Assembly (NCBI GenBank): GCA_050018455.1
Contig: JBEKAA010000002.1
Coordinates: forward strand, 124,001-188,000
Source of the DNA: RBG-13-68-16 sp050018455
Lineage (GTDB): Bacteria; Acidobacteriota; Thermoanaerobaculia; Thermoanaerobaculales; Thermoanaerobaculaceae
Length of the DNA stretch: 64,000 bases
Reading direction: 5' to 3'
The notes beneath the pieces are model-generated. The model was given only the letters and a program-made list of their open reading frames with translations. It ran no database searches and was not told the DNA's origin. Both the position numbers and the translations under genes were made by a program. Positions 14,597-22,542 of the stretch are shown here, one piece after another. Position 1 is the stretch's first letter, and every line of letters starts with the position of its first letter.

Positions 14597-15197
14597 ACTC
14601 GCCTTGGTCGTGACGGGCGCGAGCGGCTCGCGTCTGGCGGTGCGCTTCGCCGAGCAGGCAGCCGAACACCCACAGCTCGGCGTCTTGCACGTGGTCCTCT
14701 CCGACGGGGCGCGGTTGGTCGTGGCCGATGAGCTCGGCAAGGACCGCGCGACGCCGCGGGGTTTCGTGACCGGACTCGCCGTGAGCGAAACCGGTAGGGG
14801 AAAGATCCGCTCGTGGGCCGAGGCGGACCTCGCGGCGCCCATTTCCTCAGGCTCGCACCCGCTGATCGGCGTGGTGGTTCTCCCGTGCTCGGCCTCGACC
14901 GCGTGTTCGCTCGCGGCCGGTGCGTCACGGGGGCTCGGTCAGCGTCTCGGCGACATCGCACTCAAGCAGCGTTGGCCTCTGATCCTCGGTTTCCGCGAGA
15001 GCCCTCTATCGGCCATCCACCTCCAGGCCCTCCTCACGCTCACCCACGCCGGAGCGATCGTCGCCCCGCCCGTTCCCGCCTTCTACCTTGGCGGCGACGA
15101 GATGTCGCGGTTTGTGGACCACTACTGCATGCGCCTGTTCGATCTGCTCGGAATCCCGGTCGAGCGTCAGGACCTGCGCTGGAAGAGCGAAACCTGA
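14586..15197 (+). CDS. ubiX: UbiX-family flavin prenyltransferase
   Basis: 203 residues from GTG 14586, preceded by GGGAGG at 6 bases. The N-terminal VVTGASGSRLAVR binds FMN. LPCSASTACSLAAGAS and the C-terminal YCMRLFDLLGIP are UbiX signatures. UbiX attaches a dimethylallyl group to FMN to make the prenylated cofactor needed by UbiD decarboxylases. Its stop codon TGA overlaps the ATG of the following UbiA-like prenyltransferase by one base (TGATG), pointing to quinone biosynthesis. No UbiD lies in the window. Confidence 0.88.
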   Translation: MGGELALVVTGASGSRLAVRFAEQAAEHPQLGVLHVVLSDGARLVVADELGKDRATPRGFVTGLAVSETGRGKIRSWAEADLAAPISSGSHPLIGVVVLPCSASTACSLAAGASRGLGQRLGDIALKQRWPLILGFRESPLSAIHLQALLTLTHAGAIVAPPVPAFYLGGDEMSRFVDHYCMRLFDLLGIPVERQDLRWKSET

Positions 15198-16054
15198 TGC
15201 CCGCTGGCGCGGCGCTCGAGGCTGCGGAGCTCGTCAAGTTCGGCCACACAGCCTTCGCCTTGCCCTTCGCTCTGATCGCGGCGATCGCGGCTGCCGGTGG
15301 CATGCCTCGATGGCCGGTCGTGGCGTGGATTGTGCTCGCGATGGCTGGGGCGCGCACGGCGGCCATGGCTTTCAATCGGCTTGCCGACCACGCTACCGAT
15401 GCGATGAACCCCCGTACGTCTTCAAGGACGCTGCCGGCGCGCCGGCTCGGACGCCCGATTGCGTGGACCCTCGTGGGCTGGGGGGCCGCCGCCCTCTTCG
15501 TCGCGGCGTGGCGGCTCAACCCTCTCTGCCTTGCGCTCTCCCCGTTCGCACTGGCTTGGGTCCTCGGCTACTCGTACAGCAAGCGTTTCACGTCCCTCTC
15601 CCACCTCTGGCTCGGCCTCGGGCTGGGGATCGCTCCCGTGGGAGCCTGGTTGGCCGTACGCGGTTCCTTCGCGTGGCCACCTCTGGTGCTGGCGCTCGCG
15701 GTTACAGCCTGGGTCACCGGGTTCGACATCCTTTACTCACTCCAAGACGAGGAGTTCGATCGGGCCATTGGCCTGCACTCGATTCCGGCGGCCCTCGGCG
15801 CCTGGCGATCCATCCTCGTAGCGCGCGGACTCCACGCCGTGGCCGCCATCGGCTTTGGGGGTTTCGCGATGCTCATAGGAGGCTGGGGCCTCTGGGTCGG
15901 GCTCGCCGTAGCGACTGCACTACTGGTCTGGCAGCACGCCCTGGTCGGCCCGGATCGGCTGGAACGCTTGAACACCGCGTTCTTCACGGCCAACGGCGCG
16001 CTCTCGGTGCTGATGTTCGCGCTCTACCTCCTTGATATCATGGTGCGCGCATGA
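15197..16054 (+). CDS. UbiA-like polyprenyltransferase, probably menaquinone (MqnP type)
   Basis: A 285-residue integral membrane prenyltransferase with about eight hydrophobic segments. The first Asp-rich motif is NRLADHATDAMNPRT and the second is DILYSLQDEEFD, the form seen in UbiA-like enzymes of the futalosine menaquinone route (MqnP) as well as 4-hydroxybenzoate transferases. Sitting directly after ubiX, it likely prenylates an aromatic acid that a UbiD-type enzyme then decarboxylates. A low-potential menaquinone would suit the multihaem cytochromes at the start of the window. Assignment to MqnP rather than UbiA is inference. Confidence 0.85.
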   Translation: MPAGAALEAAELVKFGHTAFALPFALIAAIAAAGGMPRWPVVAWIVLAMAGARTAAMAFNRLADHATDAMNPRTSSRTLPARRLGRPIAWTLVGWGAAALFVAAWRLNPLCLALSPFALAWVLGYSYSKRFTSLSHLWLGLGLGIAPVGAWLAVRGSFAWPPLVLALAVTAWVTGFDILYSLQDEEFDRAIGLHSIPAALGAWRSILVARGLHAVAAIGFGGFAMLIGGWGLWVGLAVATALLVWQHALVGPDRLERLNTAFFTANGALSVLMFALYLLDIMVRA

Positions 16055-16701
16055 ACGCCGTGACGCTCACCGCTCGTCACATCGCCGTGGAAGGCCCGAT
16101 CGGCGTCGGGAAGACTTCGCTCGTCGAGCTGCTTGCCTCCCGTTTCGAGGGCGTCAAAATCCTCGAAGACGTCCAGAACCCTTTCCTGGAGCCCTTCTAT
16201 CGCGGCAAGGAAGGCGCGGCGTTCCAGGTGCAGCTCTTCTTTCTGCTTTCGCGGCATCAGCAGCACGTCGAGCTCTCGCAGATGGATCTGTTCACCCGTT
16301 TCGTGGTGTCCGACTACACCATGCCGAAGGACCGGATCTTCGCACGCATGAACCTCGACGACGAGGAGTTCCGCCTCTACGACAGGCTCTATCGGCTGCT
16401 CACCGCGCGCCTGCCAAGGCCCGACCTGGTGATCTACCTGGAGGCGAGCGTCGAGACGTGCATGAGGCGGATTCGCATGCGCGGCAGGGAGTTCGAGCGG
16501 GGGATGGACCCCGCCTATCTGCAGAAGCTGAAGGATGCCTACAACGCATTCTTTTTCCGCTACTCCGAGACGCCGCTTCTCGTCGTCAACACCGACGAGA
16601 TCGACTTTGTGAACAAGGCGGAGGACTTCGACAACCTCCTCCAGCAGATTGCCCGAACCAGGCAGGGCACACAGGTGTACGTACCGCTCGGATCCGGCTA
16701 G
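16051..16701 (+). CDS. Deoxynucleoside kinase (dAK/dGK family)
   Basis: 216 residues; the ATG overlaps the preceding stop as ATGA. It has the P-loop GPIGVGKTS (residues 15-23), LEDVQNPF, an RFVVSDYTMPKD segment that matches the dNK ERS-like region, and the LID-type RIRMRGREFE. It phosphorylates deoxyadenosine or deoxyguanosine for nucleotide salvage. Length fits the family. It is the last gene of the GNAT-ubiX-ubiA run; 125 bases without a recognisable gene separate it from panB. Confidence 0.85.
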   Translation: MNAVTLTARHIAVEGPIGVGKTSLVELLASRFEGVKILEDVQNPFLEPFYRGKEGAAFQVQLFFLLSRHQQHVELSQMDLFTRFVVSDYTMPKDRIFARMNLDDEEFRLYDRLYRLLTARLPRPDLVIYLEASVETCMRRIRMRGREFERGMDPAYLQKLKDAYNAFFFRYSETPLLVVNTDEIDFVNKAEDFDNLLQQIARTRQGTQVYVPLGSG

Positions 16702-16826
16702 GCGAAATGGACCGAGACGGGCCGATCAGGAGTTCATAGCCCGCCGCGCCATGGGAGCAGGCGTCGATGCCGCCGCCAGCGGCACGGCGACCGGCCCCGC
16801 CCGGATCCGTCGGCCCGGAGGGACCG

Positions 16827-17669
16827 ATGGAAGCCACGATAACCGCCTCTGAGATCACGTCCGCCAAGGGGTCACGGCGGCTGGTCATGGTCACGGCCAC
16901 GGACGAACCGTCTGCCCGCCTCGCCGATCGCGCCGGCGTCGACATCATCCTGGTCGGAGACTCCCTCGCCATGGCCGCCCTCGGACGGCCGAACACTCTG
17001 ACAATTACCCTCGATGAGATGATCCACCACACACGCGCGGCGGCGGCGGGCGCAAGACGGGCGTTGCTTGTGGCGGACATGCCGTTCGGCTCGTACCAGA
17101 CGAGCGTCGCCGACGCGGTCAGGAGCGCCTGTCGGCTCGTGGCCGAGGGCGGCGCGCACGCCGTCAAGCTCGAGGGCCCGAGGCACGACGAGGTCGCGGC
17201 GATCGTCGCCGCAGGAGTGCCGGTCATGGGCCACATCGGCTTGACGCCACAGTCGCTGCACCGCCTGGGCGGCTACCGCGTTCAGGGCCGAGAGGGCGAC
17301 CAAGCGCTCTCATTGATCGAACAGGCCCGGGCTCTCGAGCGCGCCGGGGCGTTCCTCTTGGTGCTGGAGGCCATTCCCGCCGCGCTCGGAGCAGCCATCA
17401 CCCGGGCCGTCGGCGTACCCACCGTCGGGATCGGCGCCGGGGCGGATTGTGACGGTCAGGTTCTGGTCTTCGCCGATATCGTGGGGCTTTCCGACCAGCC
17501 TCTGCCACGTTTCGTCCGCCGTTACGCGGACCTCGCGGGAACTATCCGAGCCGCCCTGGAGGCGTTCGCCGCAGACGTGAGGGAACGACGATACCCGGCG
17601 GAAGCCGAGTGCTACCCAGACCCCCCCGGGCTCGCCGATGCGCTTGCGAAGCATCTGAAGAGAGGGTGA
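16827..17669 (+). CDS. panB: Ketopantoate hydroxymethyltransferase
   Basis: 280 residues from ATG 16827, preceded by GGAGGG at 5 bases; an upstream in-frame ATG at 16767 is unsupported. The enzyme transfers a C1 unit from methylene-THF to 2-oxoisovalerate, the first committed step of pantothenate synthesis. Visible signatures are VDIILVGDSLAM (metal-binding Asp), VADMPFGSY, HAVKLEG and GHIGLTPQSLHRLGGYRVQG. It begins a complete panB-panC-panD operon with a one-base gap to panC. Confidence 0.93.
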   Translation: MEATITASEITSAKGSRRLVMVTATDEPSARLADRAGVDIILVGDSLAMAALGRPNTLTITLDEMIHHTRAAAAGARRALLVADMPFGSYQTSVADAVRSACRLVAEGGAHAVKLEGPRHDEVAAIVAAGVPVMGHIGLTPQSLHRLGGYRVQGREGDQALSLIEQARALERAGAFLLVLEAIPAALGAAITRAVGVPTVGIGAGADCDGQVLVFADIVGLSDQPLPRFVRRYADLAGTIRAALEAFAADVRERRYPAEAECYPDPPGLADALAKHLKRG

Positions 17670-17670
17670 C

Positions 17671-18519
17671 ATGCTCGTCATATCGACCGTGAACGGAGTC
17701 CGCGCCAGACGCGCAGAGATCGCAAACACCGCGAGGCGGCTGGCGTTCGTGCCCACCATGGGGGCACTCCACGAAGGACATCTCGTCCTTGTCCGTCGCG
17801 GACTCGAGTTGGCGGACGAGGTCTGGGCCAGCGTCTTCGTGAACCCGACCCAGTTCGCCCCCGGCGAGGACTTCGACCGCTACCCGCGCGACCTCGAGCG
17901 CGACCGCGCCCTGCTCGATCAGGCGGGTGCCACCCTGCTCTTCGCCCCCTCCGCGAAGGAGATGTACCCCTCGCCCACGGCCACTGTGATCGACCTCCCG
18001 GAGTTCAGCCGGGGGCTGTGCGGCGCGCACCGGCCGGGACACTTCGGCGGAGTGGCACTCGTCGTCACCAAGCTCCTCAACATCGTCCAACCGCACGTGG
18101 CGGTTTTCGGCGCCAAGGACTGGCAGCAGGCCACGGTTGTCCGCCGCCTCGTTGCCGACCTGTGCATGCCGGTCCGGATCGAGGTCCACCCGACCGAGCG
18201 GGAGGCGAACGGCCTCGCCCGGTCCTCACGCAACGCTCTCCTCACCCCTCCGGAACGCCGCGCGGCGGCGGTGCTGGTCCGGGCGCTGGGGCTAGCGACG
18301 GTTGCTGTCCGCGCCGGAGAGCGGTCCGGGGCGGCACTCGAGGCGAAAGTTGCAGCCGAGGTCGCCGGGGAACCCTTGGCCCGTCTGCAGTACGTCGCGG
18401 CGGTCGACCCCGACACCCTCGCTCCGCTCGCGACGATCCGGGACCGCGTCCTTGTCGCGCTCGCCGTGCACGTCGGCACTATCAGACTGATCGACAACGT
18501 TCTCGTGGAGGTGTCCTGA
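17671..18519 (+). CDS. panC: Pantothenate synthetase
   Basis: 282 residues. It condenses pantoate and beta-alanine using ATP. The N-terminal VPTMGALHEGHL contains the HxGH-type ATP site. FVNPTQFAPGEDFDRYPR and FGAKDWQQ bind substrates, and ARSSRN is the KMSKS-like loop. It follows panB by one base and its TGA overlaps the ATG of panD (TGATG), so all three enzymes are translated together. Confidence 0.94.
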   Translation: MLVISTVNGVRARRAEIANTARRLAFVPTMGALHEGHLVLVRRGLELADEVWASVFVNPTQFAPGEDFDRYPRDLERDRALLDQAGATLLFAPSAKEMYPSPTATVIDLPEFSRGLCGAHRPGHFGGVALVVTKLLNIVQPHVAVFGAKDWQQATVVRRLVADLCMPVRIEVHPTEREANGLARSSRNALLTPPERRAAAVLVRALGLATVAVRAGERSGAALEAKVAAEVAGEPLARLQYVAAVDPDTLAPLATIRDRVLVALAVHVGTIRLIDNVLVEVS

Positions 18520-18902
18520 TGCTCCGGCCATTCCTGCGGGCAAAGATCCATCGGGCCCGAGTGACGCGTTGCGAACTCGACTACGTCGGCTCGATCTCCA
18601 TCGACCGCGACCTGCTGGAGGCCGCCGCGATGCTCCCCCTCGAACAGGTGGATGTCTACAACATCACCCGTGGGACGCGTCTGACGACCTACTGTATCGC
18701 GGCCCCTGCCGGAAGCGGCGAGGTCGGAATCAACGGCGCCGCTGCGCACCTCGCCGAGGTGGGCGATCTCGTGATCGTCGCGGCCTACTGTCAACTCGAC
18801 CGGGAGGACATCCCCCATCACCGGGCGCGCGTGGTCCTCCTCGATGACGCCAATCGCGTCACCGAGCTTCGTGACCAGACTCCGTTCGATCTTCCTCGGT
18901 GA
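18519..18902 (+). CDS. panD: Aspartate 1-decarboxylase proenzyme
   Basis: 127 residues, the normal PanD length. The start at 18519 overlaps the panC stop. DYVGSISID holds the Gly24-Ser25 self-cleavage site that creates the pyruvoyl cofactor; Lys9 and Tyr58-region residues (RGTRLTTYCI) are conserved. It supplies beta-alanine to PanC, so this operon makes pantothenate from oxoisovalerate and aspartate apart from ketopantoate reductase, which is not here. Confidence 0.94.
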   Translation: MLRPFLRAKIHRARVTRCELDYVGSISIDRDLLEAAAMLPLEQVDVYNITRGTRLTTYCIAAPAGSGEVGINGAAAHLAEVGDLVIVAAYCQLDREDIPHHRARVVLLDDANRVTELRDQTPFDLPR

Positions 18903-19001
18903 GCTGCGTGAACGCCACTGGCCTTGCCGGGCAGGCCGAGAGACTTGCGCCCGCCAGCTTCCCAAGCCACGAGGTCTGAGCTCTTCGCGGCGGTGACAAG
19001 A

Positions 19002-19023
19002 GCGGCGGCCGTTTGGCCGCCGC
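19002..19023. terminator. GC hairpin between convergent panD and the TPR gene
   Basis: GCGGCGGCC and GGCCGCCGC form a 9-bp stem with a GTTT loop. Neither side has a clear T-run, so termination efficiency is uncertain, but the position between two convergent genes suits a shared terminator. Confidence 0.5.
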
Positions 19024-19074
19024 CGATTCGACTTCGAGTGTCCGTTCTTGAGCCCGGTTCCCGGAACCTGGTTG

Positions 19075-20001
19075 TCACATGTACTTCAGCATCTCCTTGG
19101 CCGTCGGCGCCTCTTTGTGATTGGGGGCAACTTCGAGGAATTTCTGCAGCAACTCCTTCGCCTTGGCCGAGTCGCCGGTGCGGAAGCAGACCATGCCGAG
19201 CTGGAACATCGCGTCGACGTACTTGGGATCGGCCTCGAGGGCCTTCTCGAGCAGGGGCTTCGCCTGAGTGTCGTCGCCTTTGTTGAGGAACGCCACCGCT
19301 TCATTGAAGTAGACCACCGGATCGGCCGGGTTCGCGTCCTTGTACGCAGCCGCATACTTCTGGTAGAGCGCGGTGTCCTTCTTGGCCTGCGCGGCGTTCA
19401 TTCCCAACGCCAGACACTGCGGGAAGTTCGGCTTGGTTGCAAGACACTTTTCCGCGGCGGCGAGCGCATCGTCGTTCTTGCCAGCCTTCTGATCGATGTC
19501 TCCCAGTGCAAGCCAGGCAAAGTAGAGGTCCGGCTTCAGCGCAACCGCCTCGGCGTACTTGGCGCGTGCCTCAACGACCTTTCCTTCCTCTGCCAGCTCC
19601 TGGCCCTCTCGCAGCTGTTTGATCCCCGGCTCCTCGAGCACCTTTTGCTCCTCCTTCGCCTGAAGATCCGCGATGCTCTGGAGGGTGAAGTTGAGCTCGA
19701 GCGTCTGGCCCCCGATCAGCGGCTTGGCCATTCGCTCGAAGGGCTGGTACCCCTCCGCCTCGACCCGGAACTTGTACTCCTTGGTGGCGTCGACAACCAG
19801 GGTCGCGTAGGCTCCCTTGTCGCTGGCGATCACTTCCCGGTGAAAGTTGGCGATCTCGGGACAGGTCATGATGACCTTCGCCTTTGGAATCGGCTTCCCC
19901 TTGGCGTCAGAGATCAGGCCCTTGATCCGCCCCTGCGCCTGAGCGAGAATCAGCGAAGGAACAAGCAACAGCACACCGGCCATCCACCGTGCTTTTCTCA
20001 T
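19075..20001 (-). CDS. Exported carboxypeptidase-regulatory-like / TPR protein
   Basis: 308 residues from ATG 20001, with GGAGGG 8 bases upstream. A signal peptide (RWMAGVLLLVPSLILAQAQG) is followed by a beta-sandwich (about 25-105) of the carboxypeptidase regulatory / CNA-B type (GLISDAKGKPIPKAKVIM, EYKFRVEAEGYQPFE). About five tetratricopeptide repeats follow to the C-terminus. It is a periplasmic or surface scaffold with no enzymatic motif. Codon use is ordinary but lysine-rich. Confidence 0.72.
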   Translation of the reverse strand: MRKARWMAGVLLLVPSLILAQAQGRIKGLISDAKGKPIPKAKVIMTCPEIANFHREVIASDKGAYATLVVDATKEYKFRVEAEGYQPFERMAKPLIGGQTLELNFTLQSIADLQAKEEQKVLEEPGIKQLREGQELAEEGKVVEARAKYAEAVALKPDLYFAWLALGDIDQKAGKNDDALAAAEKCLATKPNFPQCLALGMNAAQAKKDTALYQKYAAAYKDANPADPVVYFNEAVAFLNKGDDTQAKPLLEKALEADPKYVDAMFQLGMVCFRTGDSAKAKELLQKFLEVAPNHKEAPTAKEMLKYM

Positions 20002-20044
20002 CAGGTAACCCTCCGAGTCGCGGAGACCGACTTTGACCGTCCAG

Positions 20045-20073
20045 AGTGTACGCCGGGCGGTCCGGCGAGGCAA
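20045..20073 (-). promoter_or_regulatory. Sigma-70-type promoter of the TPR gene
   Basis: On the - strand, TTGCCT (20073-20068) and TACACT (20050-20045) are separated by exactly 17 bases, 43 bases before the start codon. Both hexamers match consensus at 4 of 6 positions. Confidence 0.45.
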
Positions 20074-20225
20074 CCGAATTGTGAGACCACCTTGCCCGGA
20101 AAGTGCTCGTTGTGGTCTCTCGGTGCTGGAACGGGCTTCATTCTTCTTCTATGGTTGGATTGTGTCCGCCACGCAGTCCACGCGGCACAGACGCCCGATC
20201 GGACGACGCCGGAACAGTCCGGCGC

Positions 20226-20600
20226 TCAGTCGAACGACGGCTCAACGTCCGTTTCGAGTTCGGCGTCAGGGACGCCGGTCGCCATGTCGACCACCCACCG
20301 GTGAAAATTGGGCTCCGCATTGCCCACCGGAAACTCGAGAACCTCGGGGAGTTCATATGAGTGGATCTCCCGGATGGCCTCGGTGACAGCGCCAAACAGA
20401 GCCCGACGCGTCTTGATCATGAGAAGGTACTCGGTGTCCTCGCAGACCTTCCCCTTCCAGCGGTAGATCGACCTCAGGCAAGGAACGATGTTGATGCACG
20501 TGGCGAGACGACGCGCTATCAGCTCTTCGGAGATCTCGACGGCTTGTTGCTCCGTCCCCACTGAGGTCACCACAACGCTGATGGGCTCGAGCTCCGCCAT
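20226..20600 (-). CDS. cutA: CutA-family divalent cation tolerance protein
   Basis: 124 residues from ATG 20600. CutA is a small trimeric ferredoxin-like protein; VVVTSVGTEQQAVEISEELIARRLATCINIVPCLRSIYRWKG in outline is its hallmark, with the Cys and Trp-Lys region, and a C-terminal EVLEFPVGNAEPNFHRWV. Its role in copper tolerance is debated; the family is nearly universal. It is divergent from the tmRNA gene 76 bases away. Confidence 0.9.
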   Translation of the reverse strand: MAELEPISVVVTSVGTEQQAVEISEELIARRLATCINIVPCLRSIYRWKGKVCEDTEYLLMIKTRRALFGAVTEAIREIHSYELPEVLEFPVGNAEPNFHRWVVDMATGVPDAELETDVEPSFD

Positions 20601-20629
20601 GGCGCTCACGGTAACCCCAGGGCGCCCCC

Positions 20630-20658
20630 TCGTCAAGCCGATGAAAAGGATGTACATT
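20630..20658 (+). promoter_or_regulatory. Probable promoter of ssrA
   Basis: TCGTCA (20630-20635) and TACATT (20653-20658) with a 17-base spacer lie 19 bases upstream of the tmRNA 5' end. This spacing would give a short leader removed by RNase P. Confidence 0.4.
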
Positions 20659-20676
20659 GTTGAGGTTCCGCGACCT

Positions 20677-21029
20677 GGGGGCGTACCGGGTTCGACGGGG
20701 GACATGTTGGGTCGCCGGCAGCGTGCCGTGGCCCGCCGCCACGTTAAACAGGCGGACACACATAGCTGCCAACACTGAGCTAGCACTGGCTGCCTAACCG
20801 CAGTCACGTCGTGATCGCCGGCTCCCGCCTGCGAACCTGATCACGGCGCCGCCAAAGCAGGCTGGACCGCCGCTGCGCCCGGGAGCGGCCGTCGAGACAC
20901 TCCGGGCTGGCCGCGACGGTCGGGAGCCTACACCCAGCCGGAGCGGCGAGATCCAATCGTAGGCTGCGCACGGAGACACCTGCGGCCCAAGTCTTCCGGA
21001 CGGGGGTTCGATTCCCCCCGCCTCCACCA
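20677..21029 (+). ncRNA. ssrA: Transfer-messenger RNA (one-piece tmRNA)
   Basis: The 5' end GGGGGCG pairs with CGCCTCC before ACCA at the 3' end to form the acceptor stem. The 5' consensus GGGTTCGACGGGGG follows, and the T-arm GGGGGTTCGATTCCCCC lies at 21002-21018; CCA is encoded. Inside is the tag reading frame: after ATAGCT, codons GCC AAC ACT GAG CTA GCA CTG GCT GCC TAA (20768-20797) encode ANTELALAA. With SmpB it rescues stalled ribosomes and marks the product for proteolysis. Length (353 nt) is typical. The resume codon is placed by analogy with the E. coli TAGTC-GCA context. Confidence 0.95.
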
Positions 21030-21124
21030 TCCTTGTCGGGGGGCCCCGCGTCCACTCCCCGACCCACCCGGACGCTCTCTCCCTCTCAACCGAAGGCAGG
21101 GCCTCGCAGCTTGGGGCGTGTAGC

Positions 21125-21247
21125 CGCGCCGCCGAGAGTGGGCCAGATGCAAGGAAGGCGAGCGGCGAGCAGCGGAGCCTAGCCGGAGGCTAGGTGAGCA
21201 TGCGAGGCGCGAGCCTGACGCCGCAGATGGTCCGCTATCGGCGGCGC
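21125..21247. repeat. 123-bp palindrome between ssrA and the acyl-CoA dehydrogenase gene
   Basis: The outer arms (21125-21150 and 21223-21247) are imperfect reverse complements (GCGCCGCCGAGAGTGGGCCA against TGGTCCGCTATCGGCGGCGC). The exact centre, about 21186, is a perfect 7-bp stem (CCTAGCC/GGCTAGG) with a GGA loop. The interior flanks are GC-rich and locally self-pairing. It ends in CTTTAA on the + strand. It may be a shared terminator or a mobile palindromic repeat (REP-like). Confidence 0.6.
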
Positions 21248-21253
21248 CTTTAA

Positions 21254-22453
21254 CTACTCCTTGGCGAAGTGCTCGACCGTGACCGCCAGGTGCCCGCCGA
21301 TCGCACCGGCCTCGCGCGTCAGCGCGCGCCCGATGACGACCCGCTGGATTTGGTTCGTGCCCTCGTAGATCTGAGTGATCTTCGCGTCGCGCATGTACTT
21401 CTCGATCGGGTAGTCCTGGCAGTACCCGTACCCGCCGAAGAGCTGGACCGCGTCGGTCGTGACGCGCATCGCGGTATCGGTCGCCAAGACCTTGCACATC
21501 GCGGCGAGCCTGGAGACGTTCGGGATGCCGGCATCGATCGCGCGCGCGGCGGTGTAGACCAACTGCCGGGCCGCCTCGACCTGGATCGCCATGTCCGCGA
21601 GCATGAATTGGATCGCCTGGAACGACATCACGCTCTGCCCGAACTGCTGGCGCTCGGAGGTGTAGCGGATCGCCCACTCGAGCGCCCCCTGGGCGAGGCC
21701 GACCGCCTGCGCGGCCACGCCGGGCCGGGCACGGTCCAGGGTCATCATCGCGTTCGCAAACCCGGCGCCCTCCTTGTCACCGAGCAGGGCCGCCGCAGGC
21801 ACGCGGCACTCCCGGAAGTGCAACTCGTGGACCGGGACGCACCGGATGCCCATGAGCTGCTCCCGTTTTCCGATCTCGAATCCCGGCGTGCCCTTCTCAA
21901 CGATGAATGCCGACGCGCCCCGAGTGCCGCGCTCGGGGTTGGTGGACGCATAAACCGTGTAGATGCTGGCGGCGTTCGCGTTGGTGGTCCATTTTTTCTC
22001 GCCGTTGAGAACGAAGCCGTCACCGTCACGCACCGCGCGGGCCCTCAGCGAGCCGGCGTCCGACCCGGATGCCTTCTCGGATAGCCCGAACGCGATGAGC
22101 CTCTCGCCCTTCGCGATCGCGGGCAGGTACCGGCGCTTCTGGTCTTCCGTCCCACCCAGGACGATCGGGAACGAGCCGAGCGCGTTGACCGCGTACGCCA
22201 CGCCCATCCCCCCGCATGCGCGCGACAACTCCTCCACGACGATGCACATGTCGAGCACGCCCGCACCGTGGCCGCCGTACGCCTCGGGGACCCATATCCC
22301 CATCAGGTCGTACTCCTTCAGCGCCGCGATCACGCTCCACGGGTATTCGCCGGTGCGATCGAGCTCTGCCGCCACTGGGCGCACGTACTTCTCGGCGACC
22401 TCGCGGGCGCGAGCCTTGTACTCTTGGGTCCTGGCAGGAAGCAGTTCCTTCAT
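21254..22453 (-). CDS. Acyl-CoA dehydrogenase
   Basis: 399 residues from ATG 22453, preceded by a G-rich GGGGGGA. It is a flavoenzyme that introduces the alpha-beta double bond in acyl-CoA. Standard motifs are LSEKASGSDAGS (FAD), KKWTTNAN, RQQFGQSVMSFQAIQ, LFGGYGYCQDYPIEKYMRDAK and the catalytic Glu in QIYEGTNQIQR. Short-chain or branched acyl-CoA is the usual substrate for this subgroup. No other beta-oxidation gene is adjacent, so its pathway is not fixed by context. Confidence 0.92.
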   Translation of the reverse strand: MKELLPARTQEYKARAREVAEKYVRPVAAELDRTGEYPWSVIAALKEYDLMGIWVPEAYGGHGAGVLDMCIVVEELSRACGGMGVAYAVNALGSFPIVLGGTEDQKRRYLPAIAKGERLIAFGLSEKASGSDAGSLRARAVRDGDGFVLNGEKKWTTNANAASIYTVYASTNPERGTRGASAFIVEKGTPGFEIGKREQLMGIRCVPVHELHFRECRVPAAALLGDKEGAGFANAMMTLDRARPGVAAQAVGLAQGALEWAIRYTSERQQFGQSVMSFQAIQFMLADMAIQVEAARQLVYTAARAIDAGIPNVSRLAAMCKVLATDTAMRVTTDAVQLFGGYGYCQDYPIEKYMRDAKITQIYEGTNQIQRVVIGRALTREAGAIGGHLAVTVEHFAKE

Positions 22454-22542
22454 GAGATCCCCCCCTCGTGGTGCCGACATTCTACCCCGCGACGGTGGTG
22501 CGGTGGGGGGCCCGGGCGTGCGAGAATCCGAGCGGAGCGCCA

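Noticed and set aside
16702..16826. Short frame MGAGVDAAAS... upstream of panB
   Set aside because: Low-complexity composition, no Shine-Dalgarno, and it runs into the panB start region in another frame.
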